From an uncultured Collinsella sp. (GTDB lineage: Bacteria > Actinomycetota > Coriobacteriia > Coriobacteriales > Coriobacteriaceae), in contig URXE01000056.1 of the NCBI GenBank assembly GCA_900551815.1, positions 1 to 13,755 on the forward strand: a DNA stretch of 13,755 bases, read 5' to 3'. Position numbers and translations under genes: made by a program. Below, piece by piece: positions 1 to 4,927 of this stretch (within the stretch, counting starts at the first letter, position 1; each line of letters starts with the position of its first letter). The notes under the pieces were generated by a model, which was not told the DNA's origin, made no database searches, and saw nothing but the letters and a program-made list of their open reading frames with translations.

Positions 1-497
1 CTCGTGGTGATGATGGGGGTGTTGACGTAGACAAAGCCCTGCTCCTGGAAGAAGCGGTGGATAGCGGCAGCTGCGACAGAGCGGATGCGGAACACAGCGC
101 GGAACAGGTTGGTGCGCGGACGCAGGTGCTGCTGGGTGCGCAGGAACTCGACGGTTGCGCGCTTCTTCTGCAGCGGGTAATCCGGGGCGCTGACGCCCTC
201 GACCTCGATGGAGGTGGCAGAAAGCTCGAAGGGCTGGGGCGCGTCGGGCGTCAGCTTGACGGTACCGGTACAGATGAGGGCGGCCGAGACGTTTTGATGG
301 GCGATCTCGTCGTAGTTGTCGAGCGCCTCGCGGTTCATGACGACCTGCAGGTCGCGGAAGCAGCTGCCGTCGTTGAGCGTAACGAAGCCAAAGTTCTTCA
401 TGTCGCGGACGGACTTGACCCAGCCGGCAACGGTGACGGTCTGGCCACCGAGCGACTCGGCATCGGCATAGAGCTGCGCGATTTTGGTGCGGTTCAC
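1..497 (-). CDS. asnS: Asparaginyl-tRNA synthetase, N-terminal part (C-terminus beyond window)
   Basis: AsnRS charges tRNA-Asn with asparagine in the cytoplasm, using ATP. The 165 visible residues contain the N-terminal OB-fold anticodon-binding domain (about residues 18-105: VTVAGWVKSVRDMKNFGFV, then NDGSCF). After it come the AsnRS linker signature HLRPRTN (124-130) and the start of class II motif 1, ending in FVYVNTPIIT. The catalytic motifs 2 and 3 lie beyond the left edge. I chose the GTG at 497 because GGAGG (502-506 on the plus-strand scale) sits 4 bases upstream of it. The in-frame ATG at 509 would put this ribosome site inside the gene and has none of its own. The AsnS assignment over AspRS or LysRS rests on HLRPRTN. 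It follows the acyltransferase gene on the same strand after a 136-base gap holding its own promoter. Confidence 0.93.
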   Translation of the reverse strand, partial: MNRTKIAQLYADAESLGGQTVTVAGWVKSVRDMKNFGFVTLNDGSCFRDLQVVMNREALDNYDEIAHQNVSAALICTGTVKLTPDAPQPFELSATSIEVEGVSAPDYPLQKKRATVEFLRTQQHLRPRTNLFRAVFRIRSVAAAAIHRFFQEQGFVYVNTPIITT

Positions 498-543
498 GTA
501 TCCTCCCATAACGGTTGTACGGATTATTTCCAAACAGTTAACC

Positions 544-572
544 ATTCTAACCCGCGAGTGGGGGCGTAGCAA
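544..572 (-). promoter_or_regulatory. Candidate asnS promoter
   Basis: Read on the minus strand: -35 TTGCTA (567-572), 17-base spacer, -10 TAGAAT (544-549). Expected transcription start is near 537, giving a leader of about 40 bases before the GTG start. Assigned from sequence match and spacing only. Confidence 0.5.
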
Positions 573-633
573 AACGTCGGGTGTGATGTATGGGCGTGAC
601 GTGGGCACCGCGCAAGCGCCGATTTTGCGTTGC

Positions 634-2568
634 CTAGTGCCCGCAGATGGCTTGGCGTATGAGGGCGGCGTAGGTGTCGATTCCCGCCTGGGTGAGGTGT
701 GTGCCGTCGTCGACGAGGTATTCACTGTGGCCCTCCGAGGCGCCGTTCCAGTCGATGACGCCGGCGTTGTCGTTTTGGGCGCAGACGTCACGAATCATCT
801 GGTTATTGCGGTCCTGCAACTCGAGCGGCACGCGCACGGTCACAAAGTAGATGGGCTTGCCGCCCACGGCATTAATCACGTCCTGCACCTGCTGGGGGTC
901 GCGGATGAGGCCGTTGGTGCCAAGCGCGCAGATGACCACGCTTGGATCGTAGTTGGCGCTGTCCTGTGCATAGACATCCTGGAAGGTGTAGAACTGGCGG
1001 CTCACCACGCCGTCGATGTACGCGTTGGGAAGCGCCGCCTGAATGCCAGGTTGGGCACCTGCGGTGACCGAGTCGCCGATCATGAGCACACGGGCGTCGC
1101 AGGTTCCGGTTGCCTCGTCGTAGGTAAAGCTCTTCCAGTCAAGGTTCTTGGGGACCTTTTCGGCGATAGGTCCCTCTTTGGGTTTTTGCTTGGTGGCGTC
1201 ATCGGATGCGGTGTCGCTGGGTTGGGATTCTTTACCGGATGCGGGCTCGGCACCCTTGTCGTTGGCTCTGTTGTCCTGGGCGGAGGTCGCGTTCTGGGCA
1301 AGCTCGGGACGGAGCTGCTCGGCGCGGGCGGTGGCGATGCCTGCCCAGTCAAGCGGCGCGAAGGCAAGTGCGGCGACGCATGCGGCGCCAAGCGCGGGGA
1401 GCACCATGGCGGACGCGAGGACGTGCTTTCCTGCCGTGCTGTCCTGTTGGGCCGGCTTGTGGGACCAAGGGCATTCGACGAGGCGATAGAAAACCTCGGC
1501 TACCGCAAGGATCAGTACAAGCTGTAATACCTGCTCCCACCAGGCGATGCGGGTAGTGCGGGTTGCGGGGTTCATAAGAAGCAGTAGGGGATAGTGCACC
1601 AGATAGACCGAGAACGAGCGCTGGCCCAGCCAGACGAGCGGCTTGACCGACAACAGACGGCGCACGATGCACTCCGTATTCTGCACGCAGATGATGAGGA
1701 GTCCGGTGAGCAGGGCAAACAGCAAAAAGCCGCCGCGGTAGAGCCAGGCGCTCTCTCCGGTCAGCATGAGTGCGCCGGCTATAACGGCAACGAGCCACGC
1801 GATAGAAATCGCGTTGACCTTTGAGATGCCCTTGTTGGCGCCGGGGATATGGATGTCACCGCTCAGCATCTCGCGCAGACGCGGCGCGGCGATGGCGGCT
1901 AAGGCTCCGCATAGAAGCTCGGCGGCACGGGTGTCGGTTCCGTAGTAGACGCGCGATGTGTCGGCGGTGGGATTAAACATGAGGACCATGGCTGCCGTCG
2001 ATACAAGCGCGAATGCGGTCGTGATGCCGATGGCGGTGTTGCGCGACCTGGTTTTGCTGCACAGCGCCATAAGGATGACCGGCCATACCAGATAGAACTG
2101 CATAGTGACAGCGCAGAACCACAGGTGCGTGAGCGGCGAGGGGAGCCCCGCAGCGGCGAAATACGAGACGTTGCGGAAGATGTAGAACCAGTTGCTCAAA
2201 AAGAGTGCCGATGGCAGGGCGTCCTGCTGCACCTTAGGGAGTAGGCTCGGGGCCGCGATATAGGTGGCGACGGCGGTAAGCGCGATGGTCACGACGATCG
2301 GCGGCATCATGCGCGCAATGCGGCGGCAGATATAGCGCGGGTATGAGAATCCGTCGCGTGCCGTGGCCCGCATAATGCTTTTGGTGGCGAGATAGCCACT
2401 CAGCGTAAAGAAGAGTGTAACGCCCAAAAAACCGCCGGTCAGGCGGCTGGGGCGAAGGTGATATAGGACGACGCCGGCGATGGCGAGGGCGCGGAGCCCG
2501 TCGAGCGCGACGATGCGTTGGTTGCGCTGAGGCGCGGCATGTGCGGCGCCCGTGGGTGTGTTTTGCAT
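634..2568 (-). CDS. Acyltransferase-3 (OafA/OatA-like) membrane O-acyltransferase fused to a SGNH domain
   Basis: A 644-residue two-domain enzyme that should move an acyl (usually acetyl) group across the membrane onto a cell-surface glycan. Residues 18-375 form the multi-helix acyltransferase-3 domain, opening with DGLRALAIAGVVLYHL (conserved His37) and the family motif GFLGVTLFFTLSGYL (47-60). A hydrophobic segment near 388-405 is followed by a low-complexity charged linker (about 420-475, rich in D, K, E, S, P). The extracytoplasmic SGNH hydrolase-fold domain follows: GDS with Ser500, GTNG with Asn552, and DGTH with Asp621/His624 are all present. This architecture matches peptidoglycan O-acetyltransferase OatA and lipopolysaccharide or polysaccharide acetylases; the glycan acceptor cannot be told from sequence. 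GGAGG 7 bases before the ATG supports the start. It sits between crr and asnS on the same strand. Confidence 0.88.
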   Translation of the reverse strand: MQNTPTGAAHAAPQRNQRIVALDGLRALAIAGVVLYHLRPSRLTGGFLGVTLFFTLSGYLATKSIMRATARDGFSYPRYICRRIARMMPPIVVTIALTAVATYIAAPSLLPKVQQDALPSALFLSNWFYIFRNVSYFAAAGLPSPLTHLWFCAVTMQFYLVWPVILMALCSKTRSRNTAIGITTAFALVSTAAMVLMFNPTADTSRVYYGTDTRAAELLCGALAAIAAPRLREMLSGDIHIPGANKGISKVNAISIAWLVAVIAGALMLTGESAWLYRGGFLLFALLTGLLIICVQNTECIVRRLLSVKPLVWLGQRSFSVYLVHYPLLLLMNPATRTTRIAWWEQVLQLVLILAVAEVFYRLVECPWSHKPAQQDSTAGKHVLASAMVLPALGAACVAALAFAPLDWAGIATARAEQLRPELAQNATSAQDNRANDKGAEPASGKESQPSDTASDDATKQKPKEGPIAEKVPKNLDWKSFTYDEATGTCDARVLMIGDSVTAGAQPGIQAALPNAYIDGVVSRQFYTFQDVYAQDSANYDPSVVICALGTNGLIRDPQQVQDVINAVGGKPIYFVTVRVPLELQDRNNQMIRDVCAQNDNAGVIDWNGASEGHSEYLVDDGTHLTQAGIDTYAALIRQAICGH

Positions 2569-2676
2569 CGATCTTCCTCCAATGTCGACCTAGCAGTCTA
2601 GCGCTCTGCGCGGACAAAGGAAGGGGGTTCGTGCGGTTGAACAACATGCCGCGGGGCGATGCCTCGCTACGCAAAA

Positions 2677-2760
2677 GCCGCACCTGTGTTGATGCTCAGC
2701 TGCCTATATAGAAACGTTTCAGAACCTCTACATAGGCAAAAACAACAACACAGATGCGGC
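2677..2760 (-). terminator. Long two-part hairpin between crr and the acyltransferase gene
   Basis: Outer arms 2677-2691 and 2746-2760 pair at 14 of 15 positions. Inner arms 2701-2712 and 2727-2738 pair at 11 of 12. They are separated by a 9/7-base internal loop and capped by a 14-base loop. Read on the minus strand, the hairpin is followed by CTTTTGCG, a short T-run, so it may end crr transcription. The plus-strand side has no T-run. The palindrome GAAACGTTTC overlaps the tip, so the DNA could also be an operator region. Confidence 0.5.
2711..2720. promoter_or_regulatory. Candidate LacI/GalR-family operator, copy 1
   Basis: Perfect 10-base palindrome GAAACGTTTC with the central CG typical of LacI-family and CcpA-type operators. 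It lies 143 bases upstream of the acyltransferase start. An identical copy lies upstream of crr at 3418-3427. Confidence 0.45.
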
Positions 2761-2802
2761 AAAGATGCACGGGTGGTTGAGCCTTTATGCGATGATGCTC
2801 GG

Positions 2803-3366
2803 CTACTTGGTCTTGGCAACCAGCAGCGGATCGCCGAGCTTGACGAGCGGATTGCCGCCGATAAGCGTGCCAGACTCGCCGACGTGGTCGATGCTCTTGA
2901 GGCGGTCGAGCTCAGAGACGATGACGGTCACGATGTCCTCGTGACCAGCGGCCTTGATGGCGTCGCGGTCGAAGCTGATGAGCGGCTGGCCCGCCTTGAC
3001 CGTGTCACCCATCTCGACAAAGCGGGCAAAACCCTTGCCGTTCATTTCCACGGTGCCCAGGCCAACATGGATGAACACGCGCAGACCGTCCTCGGTGATC
3101 ATGCCGATGGAGTGGTTAGTGACGGTGGTGGCGCCGATGCGGCCGTTGGCGGGCGCGTAGATGGTGCCGGTAATGGGTTCGATGCCGTAGCCCTGACCGA
3201 GCATGCCCGAGGCGATGGTCTCGTCGGGAACTTCACTCAGATTGACGAGCACGCCGTTGACGGGAGCGTAGATGACGCCTTCGCGGGTGGCGAAGCTTGC
3301 TGCGGGCGGAACGGACGCCTCGCCCGACGAGGTGAACGTGGACTTGAGCGAATCGAGCAGACCCAT
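2803..3366 (-). CDS. crr: PTS glucose-type IIA component (EIIA-Glc)
   Basis: Small cytoplasmic phosphocarrier of the sugar phosphotransferase system. It takes phosphate from HPr and passes it to a IIB domain, and in many bacteria it also signals sugar status. The 187 residues start MGLLDSLKS, like the membrane-associating amphipathic tail of E. coli Crr. The biotinyl-like PTS_EIIA_1 fold follows: YAPVNG (33-38), SEVPD (44-48), GIEP (61-64), VTNHSIG with His85, and IHVGLGTVEMNG with His100 as the phosphorylated histidine. The His85/His100 spacing of 15 equals that of E. coli His75/His90. It stands alone, without IIB or IIC domains. I chose ATG 3366, preceded by GGAGG 5 bases upstream; the in-frame TTG at 3378 overlaps that ribosome site. 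The gene lies between two GAAACGTTTC palindromes, which suggests sugar-responsive control. Confidence 0.9.
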   Translation of the reverse strand: MGLLDSLKSTFTSSGEASVPPAASFATREGVIYAPVNGVLVNLSEVPDETIASGMLGQGYGIEPITGTIYAPANGRIGATTVTNHSIGMITEDGLRVFIHVGLGTVEMNGKGFARFVEMGDTVKAGQPLISFDRDAIKAAGHEDIVTVIVSELDRLKSIDHVGESGTLIGGNPLVKLGDPLLVAKTK

Positions 3367-3417
3367 AGTTGCCTCCAACGTATCAAGTGCGCATATCGCG
3401 CGCGTGTAGTTTTGCCG

Positions 3418-3427
3418 GAAACGTTTC
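3418..3427. promoter_or_regulatory. Candidate LacI/GalR-family operator, copy 2 (crr leader)
   Basis: Second exact GAAACGTTTC palindrome, about 25-35 bases downstream of the predicted crr transcription start and about 50 bases before the crr ATG. That placement suits a repressor that blocks elongation or clearance. Confidence 0.5.
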
Positions 3428-3458
3428 GTATGTGTTTCCCAGCACGGTCAGCGCCCCT

Positions 3459-3487
3459 ATTTTACGCTGCCTAACGATACCTCTGAA
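3459..3487 (-). promoter_or_regulatory. Candidate crr promoter
   Basis: On the minus strand: -35 TTCAGA (3482-3487), 17-base spacer, -10 TAAAAT (3459-3464). Predicted start is near 3452, leaving a leader of about 85 bases that contains the palindrome at 3418-3427. Confidence 0.5.
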
Positions 3488-3498
3488 CAGCGATTTTG

Positions 3499-3522
3499 TG
3501 ATATATCAGTTGAAGGCCAACT
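3499..3522. promoter_or_regulatory. Palindrome pair in the divergent crr/hydrolase region
   Basis: TGATATATCA (3499-3508) is a perfect palindrome. It runs straight into AGTTG-AAGGC-CAACT (3508-3522), an inverted repeat with 5-base arms. Read on the plus strand, TGA-TATATC (3499-3507) could be an extended -10 for the hydrolase gene, but no good -35 precedes it. No regulator family is assigned. Confidence 0.3.
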
Positions 3523-3613
3523 TATTGCGGGGGTGTTTCTGCGCCGTGAGCTCAAGTGGGGTACGCTAAGGTGCGAAAAACGAGTGCGTACGAATCGCAC
3601 GGAGGGAGCACCT

Positions 3614-4516
3614 ATGATTATTGAGAACCATGCGCTGTGGGGCGAGGACCCGACCGAGGATTATCCGGCGACGTTTACGTATCTGGGTGCCGAGCCGCTG
3701 CCCGACAAGCCCAATGGCCGCCGCCCCGCGGTGATCATCTGCGGCGGAGGCGGGTTTACGCATATCGCTCCGCACGAGCAGGACCCGGTGGCGTTTGCAT
3801 TTTTGGACCGCGGCTACCAGGCCTTTGTGCTCAACTATGTGACGAGCGCCACGGGCGACGTGAGCTTTCCGCACCCGCAGGCGGACCTCGCCAAGATGGT
3901 CGCTACCGTGCGCGCCAACGCCGACGAGTGGCATGTCGATCCCAAGCGCGTGTGCATCGTGGGTTTCTCGGCGGGCGGCATGATCTGCGCCTCGTTGGCA
4001 ACGCAGTGGAAGACCGGTCCCTTCGCGGGCCTTGCCGGGGCTCGTCCGGAGGATATTCGTCCCGACGCCGTGGTGCTGGGCTATCCGTTGCTCGACCTTG
4101 CCTATGTGCGCGATATGCAGACGCGCGACCCGCGCATCGACCTGCGCGTGCCCAAGACGGGTGGCAAGACGGGGCGCGATTTGCTCAACGACTATCTGTC
4201 GATGGTGACGGGCGGCGAGGCGACCGATGAGCACCTGACCGACATTTGCCCTACCACGCACGTTTCGCGCCAGATGCCCCCGACCTTTGTGTGGGGCGTT
4301 TCGGACGACAAGACGGCGCCGATCGCGCAAGTCTACCCGTTTGCGCAGCGCATGGCCGAGGAGGGTGTTGCATGCGAGATGCACGTCTTTGACCAGGGTG
4401 GCCACGGCCTTTCGCTCGGCAACGCCAATACCGCGGTCGACAACGAGGACAAGCAGGTTTCCGTCCGTCCCTGGATCCGTCTGGCCTTCCGCTTCCTGGA
4501 GCGCCACGGGTTTTAG
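3614..4516 (+). CDS. Alpha/beta hydrolase, probable esterase (BD-FAE / acetyl-xylan esterase type)
   Basis: A 300-residue alpha/beta-hydrolase-fold enzyme likely to cleave a carboxylester, possibly deacetylating or de-esterifying a carbohydrate. Visible elements are the oxyanion-hole loop ICGGGGF (42-48), the nucleophile elbow GFSAG with Ser119, a candidate acid in SDDKTAP (Asp231 or Asp232) and the catalytic His264 in GGHGLSL. No signal peptide or transmembrane segment is seen, so it should be cytoplasmic. The start at 3614 follows GGAGGG (3601-3606) with 7 bases between; an upstream in-frame ATG at 3533 would add 27 unlike residues and lacks support. It is transcribed away from crr and its stop overlaps a perfect hairpin. 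The true substrate is unknown; a peptidase S9-type role is less likely given the short length and absence of a propeller. Confidence 0.8.
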   Translation: MIIENHALWGEDPTEDYPATFTYLGAEPLPDKPNGRRPAVIICGGGGFTHIAPHEQDPVAFAFLDRGYQAFVLNYVTSATGDVSFPHPQADLAKMVATVRANADEWHVDPKRVCIVGFSAGGMICASLATQWKTGPFAGLAGARPEDIRPDAVVLGYPLLDLAYVRDMQTRDPRIDLRVPKTGGKTGRDLLNDYLSMVTGGEATDEHLTDICPTTHVSRQMPPTFVWGVSDDKTAPIAQVYPFAQRMAEEGVACEMHVFDQGGHGLSLGNANTAVDNEDKQVSVRPWIRLAFRFLERHGF

Positions 4517-4543
4517 TTACGGCGTTTTACCAAACGCCGTAAC
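4516..4543. terminator. Perfect hairpin overlapping the hydrolase stop codon
   Basis: Arms GTTACGGCGTTT (4516-4527) and AAACGCCGTAAC (4532-4543) pair at all 12 positions around a 4-base loop. No T-run follows on the plus strand, so it is either a weak terminator or an RNA-stabilising 3' hairpin. Confidence 0.5.
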
Positions 4544-4591
4544 CGCATGACGCTGCAAGCCCGCCAGGGCGGCAATCTGCCTTTCAGCTTC

Positions 4592-4620
4592 GGTGGCATG
4601 ACCAGAAGGTCAATGCCGCC
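4592..4620. repeat. Hairpin in the hydrolase-feoAB intergenic region
   Basis: GGTGGCATGACC (4592-4603) pairs with GGTC plus ATGCCGCC (4608-4611, 4613-4620) around loop AGAA, with a single bulged A at 4612 and one G-T pair. It resembles a REP-type palindromic unit. A smaller CCGCC/GGCGG hairpin lies just upstream (4561-4572). Confidence 0.35.
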
Positions 4621-4696
4621 TCGTTTCAAGGCACCTTGCTCGCTCTGACGGGCTTTCGCTGTTGTTGCCAAAACATCTGCGTTGCTGGGGTAGTCG

Positions 4697-4796
4697 TTGG
4701 GGACGTTCTTAAATGACTAGTCGAAAGGGACACTCTTGCGGCACTTGGCACTCGGGGACGTTCCTTTTGTGCCGGTACTTGGGGACGGTCCTTGCA
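4697..4796 (+). repeat. Three degenerate GGGGACGTTC-type repeats
   Basis: TTGGGGACGTTCTT (4697-4710), TCGGGGACGTTCCTT (about 4752-4765) and TTGGGGACGGTCCTT (4779-4793) recur in one direction. The middle copy sits between GGCAC and GTGCC. From memory, similar GGGGAC-TTCC motifs are often found next to REP-associated tyrosine (Y1) transposase genes. No such gene is present here, so this would be an orphan or relict site. The rest of 4544-4808 shows no gene I can support. Confidence 0.4.
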
Positions 4797-4808
4797 CCGA
4801 TCTGTCGA

Positions 4809-4838
4809 TTGAACATCGTTGCGTGTTCGCGCTATCAT
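4809..4838 (+). promoter_or_regulatory. Candidate feoAB promoter
   Basis: -35 TTGAAC (4809-4814), 18-base spacer, -10 TATCAT (4833-4838), start expected near 4845. A second -10-like TACAAT lies at 4846-4851 without a good -35. Either start would place the tandem operators at 4853-4886 at or just after the transcription start. Confidence 0.5.
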
Positions 4839-4852
4839 GCATGATTACAATT

Positions 4853-4886
4853 GGTTAGCCATGGCAAACGGTTAGCCATGGTAAAC
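4853..4886. promoter_or_regulatory. Tandem near-palindromic operators upstream of feoAB
   Basis: Two adjacent 17-base direct repeats (4853-4869 and 4870-4886) match at 16 of 17 positions. Each contains the palindrome-like core GTTAGCCATGGCAAAC (14 of 16 symmetric in copy 1, 12 of 16 in copy 2). The half GGTTAGCC also occurs in the DtxR/IdeR consensus box. Position and target gene suggest binding by an iron-dependent repressor; the regulator itself is not in the window. Confidence 0.55.
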
Positions 4887-4895
4887 AAAATGCAA

Positions 4896-4908
4896 CGCCC
4901 TGTGGGCG
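4896..4908 (+). other. Small leader hairpin before the feoAB ribosome site
   Basis: CGCCC (4896-4900) and GGGCG (4904-4908) pair around loop TGT, 5 bases before the GGAGG at 4914-4918. It could modestly affect translation; no riboswitch class is recognised. Confidence 0.25.
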
Positions 4909-4927
4909 CCGGGGGAGGAACACGGAC

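Larger units (their letters stand above)
4513..4716 (-). pseudogene. Open minus-strand stretch in repeat-rich DNA, possible gene remnant
   Basis: A 67-codon open stretch runs on the minus strand from just after a TAG (4717-4719) to a TAA at 4513-4515, overlapping the end of the hydrolase gene. It begins SFKNVPNDYPSNADVL and ends in a basic tail MRLRRLVKRRN. No ATG occurs in its first half and no ribosome site is seen. The stretch coincides with hairpins and GGGGACG repeats, so it is more likely a repeat or the broken 3' end of a mobile gene than a working gene. I do not recognise a family. Confidence 0.2.

Noticed and set aside
484..1527. Long plus-strand open frame (347 codons) opposite the acyltransferase
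   Set aside because: It lies antisense to a gene with intact acyltransferase and SGNH motifs, and its product is Val/Gly/Ala-rich with no recognisable domain. It is a GC-driven shadow.
2677..2760. PTS antiterminator (RAT) site
   Set aside because: It lies downstream of crr rather than before a PTS gene, and no BglG/LicT-type antiterminator gene is nearby.
3566..4507. Minus-strand open frame of 313 codons opposite the hydrolase
   Set aside because: Mirror of a gene with an intact Ser-Asp-His triad; the product is His/Arg-rich and has no ribosome site.
4845..4927. Riboswitch in the feoAB leader
   Set aside because: The leader is short and occupied by direct repeats and one small hairpin; no known riboswitch core is recognisable.
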